From positions 1-5,627 of the forward strand of contig WAPJ01000121.1 of assembly GCA_015520785.1 (NCBI GenBank): a stretch of 5,627 nucleotides of DNA, written 5' to 3'. Below, piece by piece: positions 1 to 5,627 of this stretch. The notes beneath the pieces were generated by a model that was not told where the DNA came from, searched no databases, and saw nothing but the letters and a program-made list of their open reading frames with translations. The DNA comes from Candidatus Woesearchaeota archaeon. GTDB lineage: Archaea > Nanobdellota > Nanobdellia > Woesearchaeales > WAPJ01. The position numbers and the translations under genes are program-made. How positions within the stretch are numbered: position 1 is the stretch's first letter; every line of letters starts with the position of its first letter.

Positions 1-2609
1 CTGAAGGCTTTACCGATCACGCCCTTCTCAGCCTCAAGCGTGAGACTTCCCTCTGGCAAGTGGTCGATCAGGCTGATCTGTTTGACGTTAACCGCTTCCT
101 GGAGGAGTAGGATGAGGGGTGTGAATGCTTCACGCTCCTCTGCTGGGAGGAGGATGCGTGCCTCAGCCAGAGGCTGGCGGAGGCTGATGCCTGCGGCTTC
201 ACGGAGCTTAATCATGCTCTCGCGGAGCGTGAAGAAGCGTTCCAGGAGGCTTTCAAGGCTTGGCTTGATGAGTTCTCCGATCGGCTTTGGCCATGATTCG
301 TGATGCACACTCTCCTCTCGTCCCTCAAGCATTTCCTTGTGCTCCTGGTAGGCGTGTTCCATGAGGTGGGGTGTGAGGGGTGCAAGCATCCGCGTCAGCC
401 TCCGAAGGGCGTGCTGGAGGACTGCATACACGGCTGGATCCTGTTCGGCGAGGCGTTCACGATTCGTCTGCACGTATGCCTTGCTGAGGAGCATCCAGAG
501 TGCTTCAAGCTCGTGCGGGATGCGGTCAAGCTGATAGTCGTCAAACAAGCGTGTCACTGCTTGGAGCGTGCTCTCAATGCGGCTGAGCATTGCCTCGTCA
601 AGGAGGGTGAGCTTGTCCTTCACGTCTTCAAGCTGGACTGGTGGATGCTGGGCGGCGAGCGTGTAGAGGTTAAAGAGTACTGTGAGGTTCTTCTCCTTGA
701 CGCGGACGTCATCATGATTATAGTTCAAGTCTTCGCCAGGACTCGTGCCGCCGATAAAGTAGAAGCGGACGACGTCAGCACCATGCTTCTCCACAACCTC
801 ATCAGGACTGATAATATTCCCGAGGCTCTTGCTCATCTTCCGTCCGAGCGCGTCATTCACAAAGCCCGTCATGTAGACTGCCTTGAAGGCTGCCTTGCGG
901 AAGGCGAGGATGCTTAACTGCATGAGGAGATTAAACCAGCCGCGGATCTGATCCTTCCCCTCCGTGATGAAATCCGCAGGATAGTAGCGTTCGAACAAGT
1001 CCTTCCGCCGGGGATAGTCGAGGCTGAGCCATGCTGCTGATCCAGCATCCACCCAAACATCGAGCACGTCGGGAATCCGATAATACTCTTTCCCATCCTT
1101 CTCCAGCACGACCCGGTCAATCCAGGGCTTATGCAGATTGTCAGGCACGGGTGTCTTCGCGTACTGTTTGAGTTCTTCCACGCTCCCGATGACGAGGATA
1201 TCACCATCCCTGCTCCGCCAGACGGGGAGTGGCGTACCCCAGTGGATCTGCTTGGTAATACTATTATCCCGTAATTGTTTCAGCCAGTTGGCGAATTGTC
1301 GCTTGCCAGCCCAGTCGGGCACCCAGTGGATGCGTTCATTCGCCTCGAGCATGAGGGGTTTGAGGTCTTCAATCTTGAGGAACCATTGTTTTGTCACGCG
1401 GAAGATTGCGGGGGCTTTACTCCGCTCCGCGTGAGGATACTCGTGCGTGACCCTCTCGGTGAGGAAGACCGCGTCACGCTCCTTGAGGAGCTTGATGAAG
1501 TGGGGATCATCCTTCCGGGCTTGGAGGCCTTCAAACGCGGGGATCTCCTTAAAATAGCCTTTCTCGTCAACCGTGTTGAATGGTGGGAGGTTTTCACGCC
1601 AGCCGACCTCAAAGTCTTCAGGACCACAGCCGGGCGCGCTATGCACGAGTCCTGTGCCTTCGCTCGTACTCACGAATTCTCCCGCGGGGACGATACGATG
1701 CAGCTTTACACCTTCCTCCCGGTAGGAGGCGTACTGTGGGACGAGGTCTTCAAACGGATGTGTATATTCTTTCCCCACAAGCTCGCTACCGGGAATGGTT
1801 TTCATGATCTCATAGTCATCCACGCCAGCCTTTCGCATGACGTCTCCCACACGCTTCTCAGCGAGGATGAGCTTATACTCCCGCCCATCCTTGCGAGCGT
1901 GCACGTACGCGTATTTCTCGTCGGGATGGATCATCACGCCCATGTTGAAAGGCACTGTCCAGGGTGTGGTCGTCCACACGAGCAACTGGTAGGGTTCATC
2001 CTTCAAGGGGAGGAGGAAGTAGACGCTCTCATCCGTCACCGTCTTATACTCGAGCTCATGCTTCGCCAAGGCTGACTCGTCCACGGGATCCCAGGCGAGC
2101 GTGCGTAAGCCCTCATATAAGCGTCCCTGCTCATACGCCTGCTTGACAAGCCACCAGACGCCCTCAATATATTCTTGCGTGATCGGCATGTACGGCCTAT
2201 CCCAGTCCATCCACACGCCGAACCGCTTAAAATCCCGGATCATCTGCCGCATATTCTCCACTGCTAATCGTTCACATTCCCCTGCGAAGCGCTCCTCACC
2301 AAACCGGATGATATCCTGCTTTGACTTCAAGCCATACTTCTCCTGCACCTTATGCTGCGTTGGGAGGCCGTGCATGTCAAAGCCCGGCCGGTCGTACACG
2401 TCAAAACCCTGCATGCGCTTATACCGCATGACCATGTCGCGAAGCGTCTTCCCCCACGCATGCCCAATATGAATCCGCCCACTCGTATAGGGAGGCCCGT
2501 CAAGATAGTAGAACTTCTCCTTGCCTTTATTCTTCTCCCGCGCCTTCTCATACGCGCGCGTCTCCTCCCAGAATGCTTGCACGTCCGCCTCAATCCGCTT
2601 GAAATCCAT
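1..2609 (-). CDS. ileS: Isoleucyl-tRNA synthetase, archaeal type, C-terminus cut off by the window edge
   Basis: Cytoplasmic class Ia synthetase that charges tRNA-Ile with isoleucine using ATP and edits mischarged valine. The frame stays open from the ATG at 2609 to position 1, giving 869 full codons. Archaeal IleRS proteins are about 1,050 residues, so the last part of the anticodon/C-terminal region is missing. Visible in order: DGPPY at 37-41, HIGH at 47-50, GFDMHG at 76-81, the CP1 editing-domain TTTPWT at 213-218, the editing block GTGLVHSAPG ending in His323 and Asp332 (matching E. coli His333 and Asp342), the DVW block around Trp519, KMSKS at 591-595, and the anticodon-domain HHESWP ending near Trp773. 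The APG-x-GPEDF editing block favours IleRS over ValRS and LeuRS. Oddities: the CPxC-like zinc-knuckle cysteines are replaced (WDPVDESAL, 173-181), and the usual GLPIE reads GLPTQ. The ATG is the first after an in-frame TGA and sits 28 bases from a TATA box; no ribosome binding site is seen. Confidence 0.96.
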   Translation of the reverse strand, partial: MDFKRIEADVQAFWEETRAYEKAREKNKGKEKFYYLDGPPYTSGRIHIGHAWGKTLRDMVMRYKRMQGFDVYDRPGFDMHGLPTQHKVQEKYGLKSKQDIIRFGEERFAGECERLAVENMRQMIRDFKRFGVWMDWDRPYMPITQEYIEGVWWLVKQAYEQGRLYEGLRTLAWDPVDESALAKHELEYKTVTDESVYFLLPLKDEPYQLLVWTTTPWTVPFNMGVMIHPDEKYAYVHARKDGREYKLILAEKRVGDVMRKAGVDDYEIMKTIPGSELVGKEYTHPFEDLVPQYASYREEGVKLHRIVPAGEFVSTSEGTGLVHSAPGCGPEDFEVGWRENLPPFNTVDEKGYFKEIPAFEGLQARKDDPHFIKLLKERDAVFLTERVTHEYPHAERSKAPAIFRVTKQWFLKIEDLKPLMLEANERIHWVPDWAGKRQFANWLKQLRDNSITKQIHWGTPLPVWRSRDGDILVIGSVEELKQYAKTPVPDNLHKPWIDRVVLEKDGKEYYRIPDVLDVWVDAGSAAWLSLDYPRRKDLFERYYPADFITEGKDQIRGWFNLLMQLSILAFRKAAFKAVYMTGFVNDALGRKMSKSLGNIISPDEVVEKHGADVVRFYFIGGTSPGEDLNYNHDDVRVKEKNLTVLFNLYTLAAQHPPVQLEDVKDKLTLLDEAMLSRIESTLQAVTRLFDDYQLDRIPHELEALWMLLSKAYVQTNRERLAEQDPAVYAVLQHALRRLTRMLAPLTPHLMEHAYQEHKEMLEGREESVHHESWPKPIGELIKPSLESLLERFFTLRESMIKLREAAGISLRQPLAEARILLPAEEREAFTPLILLLQEAVNVKQISLIDHLPEGSLTLEAEKGVIGKAF

Positions 2610-2631
2610 ACCAAACGCGGAAGAAGAGGGG

Positions 2632-2639
2632 TTAAAAAA
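2632..2639 (-). promoter_or_regulatory. ileS: Probable TATA box of ileS (TTTTTTAA)
   Basis: On the minus strand the spacer upstream of ileS reads CTTTTTTAACC. The core TTTTAA begins 28 bases before the ileS ATG, the distance expected between an archaeal TATA box and a transcription start lying on the start codon. This predicts a leaderless mRNA, in line with the absence of a Shine-Dalgarno sequence. The same T6 run lies about 45 bases past the stop of the upstream gene, so it could also end that transcript. The two roles are not exclusive and cannot be separated by reading alone. Confidence 0.55.
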
Positions 2640-2682
2640 GGTTATGCTCAGTCATCCGAGAGGAGAAGGAAGAAGAAGGGGA

Positions 2683-3594
2683 TCATGTTCGTTCTCCGCG
2701 CTGCACTGCGAGAATATCCTGCCGGTACTGTTGTCTGAGAGCAGCCCAGCGCTCGGAGAGCTTCTGCGGGAGCGTTTCACGGAGAGACTGCTGGAGGACT
2801 TGCTTCGCATAATATGTGTTGAAAGGATCCCTGAGGTATGCAGTGTACGAGGCAAGAACACGGTTTATCATCCCCCCTTCATCGAGGGAGATTGATTTCT
2901 TATCCGTCTCGAAGACATGTTGAAATGCTCCGATAAGCTCATTGCGGGGAAGAGCATAGTAGGTAGAACTGTGGCGGAATGCGAATGGAGTAACGTATGA
3001 TGATTCGAAAAAGGATGATTTCACGGAGAGAAGGATGAGATCATCCTCTTCACTCAGCGGGACGGGGAGGAATTGGAAGATGTCAGATTCATCCTCCATG
3101 AGGATGAACTTATACGAGCGGGCTTCAACGGGCAGTATGCTCTGTGGATGCTCAGGCATGAGCCGTGAGAAGAGCATTCCATCCGCGAGGAGGTCGAGCA
3201 GGACGAAGCCCCTACTCACTTCTTCGGAAGGCGACCCGAGCAAGTCCCCCAATCCTTCAAGACGGATGCTTGAAGTCTCCTCCCCCAGGGGAGAATGTGA
3301 GGGAGAGGCTTCATCCCCGCGAAGTATGAATACATACTCTTGAGGATCACGTCTCTGGGAAGGAAAAAGGAAGATGGGCACCCTCCCTTCTTCAGTGGAA
3401 AGAGCGGCGAGGAAAATCTTATATGCAGAGGAATTGTTAGCAGAGGAATCATATTCTCCATCTTTCAGATGGGAGAGAGAAGGGATTGCCCCATCGCTGG
3501 AAAACTCATTCAAGAGGCTTTCTAAGTTAGGCTTAAAACTCGTACTGACAGGAAGATGATAGGGTTTTAGCGTGGTAAGGTCAGGGAGACTCAT
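2683..3594 (-). CDS. Unrecognised archaeal protein, 303 aa, paralogue of the next upstream gene
   Basis: I do not recognise a family. The protein is soluble in character, with no signal peptide or membrane segment, and seems rich in beta-strand-like stretches. Residues 92-128 form a Ser/Glu/Gly-rich low-complexity insert that its paralogue lacks. The C-terminus (about 255-303) is Gln/Arg-rich and probably helical. Four collinear blocks match the gene at 3769-4521: residues 11-30, 130-141 (VLLD with G and L), 154-180 and 195-217, giving 31 identities in 82 aligned positions. The frame is open to an ATG at 3627, but I prefer the ATG at 3594. It lies 28 bases after TATAAA, while the upstream ATG overlaps that box. 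No ribosome binding site is seen. The stop is TGA, 73 bases before ileS. Confidence is high that it is a real gene; the function is unknown. Confidence 0.85.
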   Translation of the reverse strand: MSLPDLTTLKPYHLPVSTSFKPNLESLLNEFSSDGAIPSLSHLKDGEYDSSANNSSAYKIFLAALSTEEGRVPIFLFPSQRRDPQEYVFILRGDEASPSHSPLGEETSSIRLEGLGDLLGSPSEEVSRGFVLLDLLADGMLFSRLMPEHPQSILPVEARSYKFILMEDESDIFQFLPVPLSEEDDLILLSVKSSFFESSYVTPFAFRHSSTYYALPRNELIGAFQHVFETDKKSISLDEGGMINRVLASYTAYLRDPFNTYYAKQVLQQSLRETLPQKLSERWAALRQQYRQDILAVQRGERT

Positions 3595-3614
3595 ATAGCT
3601 GAGAACCCCCTGAG

Positions 3615-3624
3615 TATTTATAAA
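3615..3624 (-). promoter_or_regulatory. TATA box of the 303-aa gene (TTTATAAATA)
   Basis: The minus strand reads TTTATAAATA, a strong match to the archaeal TATA consensus. The first T of TATAAA is 28 bases before the ATG at 3594, which places transcription start on or next to that codon. The core TTTATAAA is its own reverse complement. The plus strand therefore also carries TATAAA (3619-3624), and this could fire toward the hairpin cluster at 3656-3708. Confidence 0.7.
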
Positions 3625-3655
3625 CATCCCAGGAATTATTTGTTACTTAAAGGTA

Positions 3656-3708
3656 AAGACTTGAAAAGTCTTCGGGGTGGTATTCCACCTCCAAAATCCT
3701 TTTTTGGA
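3656..3708. repeat. Cluster of three adjacent inverted repeats, possible structured RNA or terminator
   Basis: Three perfect or near-perfect stems follow one another in 53 bases. Stem A at 3656-3672 is AAGACTT, loop GAA, AAGTCTT (7 bp). Stem B at 3674-3691 is GGGGTGG, loop TATT, CCACCTC; this is 7 bp including one G-U pair if the plus strand is transcribed, and 5 bp plus an A-C mismatch on the minus strand. Stem C at 3690-3708 is TCCAAAA, loop TCCTT, TTTTGGA (7 bp) and shares two bases with stem B. The cluster lies between the stop of the 250-aa gene and the promoter of the 303-aa gene, so it is outside the latter's predicted transcript. It could be a 3' end structure of the upstream gene or a separate small RNA. 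I recognise no known RNA family: there are no box C/D motifs and no tRNA-like arms. Confidence 0.55.
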
Positions 3709-3734
3709 ACGTGAGCGTTGAAGGAAGGAAGGGA

Positions 3735-3768
3735 TTAAAAGAAGTGAGAGAGTAATAAATAATACTTA
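3735..3768 (-). terminator. T-rich tract after the 250-aa gene
   Basis: Directly after the TAG stop the minus strand is rich in T and C, with TATTATTTATTAC and then CTTCTTTTAATCCC. Archaeal termination commonly uses such U-rich stretches without a hairpin, so this probably ends the 250-aa gene transcript. The TTTTAA at 3735-3740 also sits about 29 bases before the first hairpin, where a TATA box for a minus-strand small RNA would be expected, so an alternative role is possible. Confidence 0.35.
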
Positions 3769-4521
3769 CTAAGATGAGAAGAAACGTTCAGGGATTCCTG
3801 GGAAGACTGTCTTATAAAAAGAAAGGGAGGGGTATACTCGACGGATAAGATTGGAAAGTTCAGGTTCTTGACGAGGCTTTTCCAGTTGGAGGCACGTGTC
3901 TATCTCCTTCACAACGCTTTGTAATTCCTCCTGAATGGGGGGCGTATAGAAAGTCTTGGAGAAGCGTTCATGCGTTCGACGTGTGAGTGCGAAGATCCGC
4001 TCTCCTTGCTGTGCCGCGTAGGGAATGACGACTGCAGGCTCGAGGAAGGGTGGGAGGATAGTCGCGAAGATGAGCATCCCATTCTGGAGGGGGAGGCGGA
4101 AGGAATGGTAGAGCGTGAATTCCCCATCAGGGAGGATTGACTCGTACAAGCGATATTCGAGCGGGAGGGGTGTGGGGAGATGATAGGCTGTCTGGCTGAG
4201 CTTGCCCTGGGTGATCGTGTCAAGCAGGACGATATCACCACCAGCCCTATCCAGTCTAAAATGCGCGGGAAGGGTTTCTTTCAAGCCTGTTGCGACTGAG
4301 AATGCCGCTTCAGGGAAGAGCGGCTCCTGCGGAGAAAGAGCGGGGAGGGATGGACGATCATCAAGGCGTAACCTGAACCGTGCACTCCCTGCAGGACGAA
4401 TCCTCCCAGTCTCATCAATATGCGCGTAGGGTATTCGCATGCCGAGTTCCTCTTCAAGAAGCCGTGTGAGCGGCTCATGATGAGCGGCTTCCAAAGGGAG
4501 GTAGAAGGGTTCGTCCAGCAT
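3769..4521 (-). CDS. Unrecognised archaeal protein, 250 aa, paralogue of the downstream 303-aa protein
   Basis: No known family is recognised, and no membrane segment or signal peptide is seen. Four collinear blocks align with the downstream gene: residues 5-24 (PxxLP then LxxLLxE), 97-108 (IVLLD...G.L), 119-145 (LPLEYR...LPL) and 159-181 (FLE...VIPYA...FALTR). Spacing between blocks is nearly the same in both proteins apart from about 30 extra residues in the longer one. This indicates a tandem duplication that has diverged widely. The frame stays open upstream to a TTG at 4659, but the homology begins only five residues after the ATG at 4521. That ATG also lies 30 bases from a TATAAA box, so I choose it; the GTG at 4527 is a close alternative. 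No ribosome binding site is visible. The stop is TAG. It has its own promoter, 159 bases after the rhomboid gene. Confidence 0.84.
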   Translation of the reverse strand: MLDEPFYLPLEAAHHEPLTRLLEEELGMRIPYAHIDETGRIRPAGSARFRLRLDDRPSLPALSPQEPLFPEAAFSVATGLKETLPAHFRLDRAGGDIVLLDTITQGKLSQTAYHLPTPLPLEYRLYESILPDGEFTLYHSFRLPLQNGMLIFATILPPFLEPAVVIPYAAQQGERIFALTRRTHERFSKTFYTPPIQEELQSVVKEIDTCLQLEKPRQEPELSNLIRRVYPSLSFYKTVFPGIPERFFSS

Positions 4522-4545
4522 ATGCACACCGAAAAGCAACACGCG

Positions 4546-4553
4546 TTTATAGG
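4546..4553 (-). promoter_or_regulatory. Probable TATA box of the 250-aa gene (CCTATAAA)
   Basis: The minus strand reads CCTATAAACG, almost the same as the rhomboid gene's CCTATAAAGG. The first T of TATAAA is 30 bases before the ATG at 4521, close to the 28-29 seen at the other genes, which fits a leaderless or nearly leaderless mRNA. Other TATA-like strings upstream (GTATATAC near 4594-4602, GGTATAAG near 4647-4654) lack an in-frame start at the right distance. Confidence 0.5.
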
Positions 4554-4680
4554 TCTTATGAGAGGGGTTTATTCCACATACGGGACGAATAAGAGTATAT
4601 ACAATGCAAAGGGTAAGAAGATGAAAGGAGATTCTAGAAGAAGTTCTTATACCTCTCAATCGGAGAAGAGAAACCCCCTT

Positions 4681-5322
4681 TTACGATTTTCTATCCTTCT
4701 CATAATCCGGAAGAAGATATTCCTCCTCATACGCGTCAATAAGCCGGTCAATCTCACGCGTCTCTTCTTCTCGTTGGACTTCTTCTTTTCTCTTTGGGCG
4801 CGGGGTGAGGAGGGCGAAGATGCTGCCGATAAGCATGCCTATGAGATGGAGCTTATAGGCGATAGGCCTGGTTCCCTCGAGAATAACCTGTTGGAGGATC
4901 CAGAGGAGGATGGCGAGGATGCCGGGCATGGGAATGCCAAGGGCGAGGATCATGCCAAAAGGCTTACGAATGGCGACTGCTGCTGCGAGCGCATACGCGA
5001 TCCCGCTCGCACCGATTACTGCCTCATACCCCGTGAGTGGGAGGGCGAGGTTGACGAAGATCCCGCTGAGGAGGATGAGGAATGCCAGCCTCTGAGAGCC
5101 AATATCCGCTTCCAGCAGGATGCCGAAGAAGAGTATGCCGAAAAGGTTGGAGAGGAGATGGGCGAGACTGGCATGCGCGAGGAAGCTGAGGATGAGCTGG
5201 ACGCTGAGGAATCGCGAAGCGTGGAGGACGAATGGCTCAACACCAACCAGTTGTTCGAGGAGGAAGACGAGGATGAGAAGACTGCTAAAGCCGAGCGTGA
5301 CTGGACAGCAGGAACGCCTCAT
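4681..5322 (-). CDS. Rhomboid family intramembrane serine protease, 213 aa
   Basis: Membrane protease that cuts substrate transmembrane helices inside the bilayer with a Ser-His dyad. Counting from the ATG at 5322, six hydrophobic segments are visible at about 8-28, 51-70, 77-93, 102-118, 123-146 and 156-172, the basic six-helix rhomboid core. Helix 2 carries AHASLAHLLSN, with His50, His55 and Asn59 matching GlpG His145, His150 and Asn154. Helix 4 begins with GASG, giving nucleophile Ser106. Helix 6 has HLIGMLIG, giving catalytic His159 followed by the GxxxG packing pair. All catalytic positions are intact, so activity is expected. A charged tail of about 40 residues (174-213, Lys/Arg/Glu-rich) follows and is likely cytosolic. 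The frame opens at an ATG at 5343, but that codon directly abuts the TATA box; the ATG at 5322 lies 29 bases after it and is preferred. The stop is TAA. The substrate is unknown. Confidence 0.93.
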   Translation of the reverse strand: MRRSCCPVTLGFSSLLILVFLLEQLVGVEPFVLHASRFLSVQLILSFLAHASLAHLLSNLFGILFFGILLEADIGSQRLAFLILLSGIFVNLALPLTGYEAVIGASGIAYALAAAVAIRKPFGMILALGIPMPGILAILLWILQQVILEGTRPIAYKLHLIGMLIGSIFALLTPRPKRKEEVQREEETREIDRLIDAYEEEYLLPDYEKDRKS

Positions 5323-5343
5323 GAGGATTGCTGGGGGAGACAT

Positions 5344-5353
5344 CCTTTATAGG
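5344..5353 (-). promoter_or_regulatory. TATA box of the rhomboid gene (CCTATAAAGG)
   Basis: The minus strand reads CCTATAAAGG immediately before the first possible ATG (5343). The first T of TATAAA lies 29 bases before the second in-frame ATG (5322). An archaeal transcript from this box would start on that second ATG and exclude the first. This decides the rhomboid start and removes seven residues from the longest frame. Confidence 0.65.
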
Positions 5354-5524
5354 TGTTGAGGCTTCACGCAAGAGCCAAACGCGCCTCTCCTTCACCTATC
5401 AGATCCTTCACCTTCCACCTTCCCAGCATGTTTAGTATGTATGGAGAAAAGAGGAGATGAGGGTAGGAAAAGGAGGAGATGGGCGTGAGGGGGAAATCGT
5501 GTGCGAAGAAGAGTAGAATACGTG
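5354..5524. other. Spacer between tRNA-Arg and the rhomboid gene; no gene seen
   Basis: No convincing coding region or RNA was found. The minus strand is pyrimidine-rich, with CTACTCTTCTTC just past the tRNA 3' end and further T/C tracts, which would serve as a U-rich terminator for the tRNA. A 9-base direct repeat GAGGAGATG occurs on the plus strand at 5451-5459 and 5473-5481, within this purine-biased stretch. A 21-codon frame ending at 5364 exists on the minus strand but has no supporting signal. Confidence 0.4.
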
Positions 5525-5596
5525 CGGGCCCGCTGGGATTCGAACCCAGATCAACCGGTCCGAAGCCGGCCGCACTATCCATTATGCTACGGGCCC
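5525..5596 (-). tRNA. tRNA-Arg, anticodon UCG
   Basis: A complete 72-base cloverleaf folds on the minus strand. The acceptor stem is GGGCCCG with CGGGCCC, seven pairs. The D arm is GCAT/GTGC with loop AATGGATA, including the conserved GG and an A20-like residue. The anticodon stem is GCCGG/CCGGT with loop CTTCGGA, placing UCG at 34-36, which reads CGA and wobble CGG arginine codons. The variable loop is TGAT. The T arm is CTGGG, TTCGAAT, CCCAG. The discriminator is G73, usual for tRNA-Arg. There is no intron. The 3' CCA is not encoded (the next bases are CAC), so it must be added after transcription. The region where its TATA box would lie falls at the window's right edge and is cut off. Confidence 0.97.
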
Positions 5597-5627
5597 AGGC
5601 AGGAGAGGCGGGCGGGAGGGCTTCTTA

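Noticed and set aside
1275..2075. 266-codon plus-strand open frame (and another at 300-917)
   Set aside because: Both are antisense to ileS, whose conserved motifs are continuous on the minus strand. They arise from codon bias that avoids stops on the opposite strand.
3656..3708. Hairpin cluster as a tRNA fragment or box C/D guide RNA
   Set aside because: No T-loop, anticodon-loop or C/D box consensus is present, and the loop sizes do not fit tRNA arms.
4556..4579. Seven-codon minus-strand minigene (MWNKPLS) as a possible leader peptide
   Set aside because: The nearest TATA-like box is only 22 bases upstream, against 28-30 at the real genes, and nothing else supports translation.
4522..4659. 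N-terminal extension of the 250-aa gene to a TTG start
   Set aside because: The extra 46 codons have no counterpart in the paralogue and span the probable TATA box. A TTG start without a ribosome binding site is unlikely here.
4420..5352. 310-codon plus-strand open frame with a very acidic C-terminal half
   Set aside because: It lies antisense to the rhomboid gene. Its Glu/Asp richness is the mirror of hydrophobic codons, while the minus strand carries clear HxxxN, GASG and HxxG rhomboid motifs. It has no recognisable domain.
5364..5582. 72-codon minus-strand open frame running out of the tRNA
   Set aside because: Most of its N-terminal half is the tRNA-Arg gene read as protein, and the rest is a pyrimidine-rich spacer.
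5525..5596. tRNA-Arg as an integration site for a mobile element
   Set aside because: There is no repeat of the tRNA 3' end elsewhere in the window and no integrase gene.

Overview
The window reads as part of an archaeal chromosome of roughly 50% GC. Four lines of evidence support this. The aminoacyl-tRNA synthetase is an archaeal/eukaryotic-type isoleucyl-tRNA synthetase. Each protein gene has an AT-rich TATA-like box 28-30 bases upstream of a usable ATG, which is archaeal TBP/TFB promoter geometry. No Shine-Dalgarno sequence precedes the starts. The tRNA does not encode its CCA end. The synthetase sequence resembles those of DPANN-type archaea, but that placement is an impression from memory and is weakly supported.

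Everything convincing lies on the minus strand, so in transcription order the window runs from its right end to its left. At 5525-5596 is a complete tRNA-Arg(UCG). After about 170 bases of pyrimidine-rich spacer comes a six-helix rhomboid intramembrane serine protease with all expected catalytic residues (4681-5322). Then come two unrecognised soluble proteins of 250 and 303 residues (3769-4521 and 2683-3594). I find these to be diverged tandem paralogues of each other. Last is ileS, which starts at 2609 and runs off the left edge of the window without its C-terminus.

The genes are co-oriented but do not look like one operon. Spacers of 73-175 bases separate them and each has its own promoter. 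The TATA-to-ATG spacing fits leaderless mRNAs, and it moves three of the four starts, or supports moving them, downstream of the longest open frame. The spacer between the two paralogues (3595-3768) is the most structured non-coding stretch. It contains three back-to-back inverted repeats with 7-bp stems, flanked by a near-palindromic TATA box, so it may be a small structured RNA or a terminator cluster.

No mobile element, CRISPR array or obvious defence system is present. The most novel items are the unrecognised paralogue pair and the hairpin cluster between them. Any functional link between the rhomboid protease and the pair is only positional.
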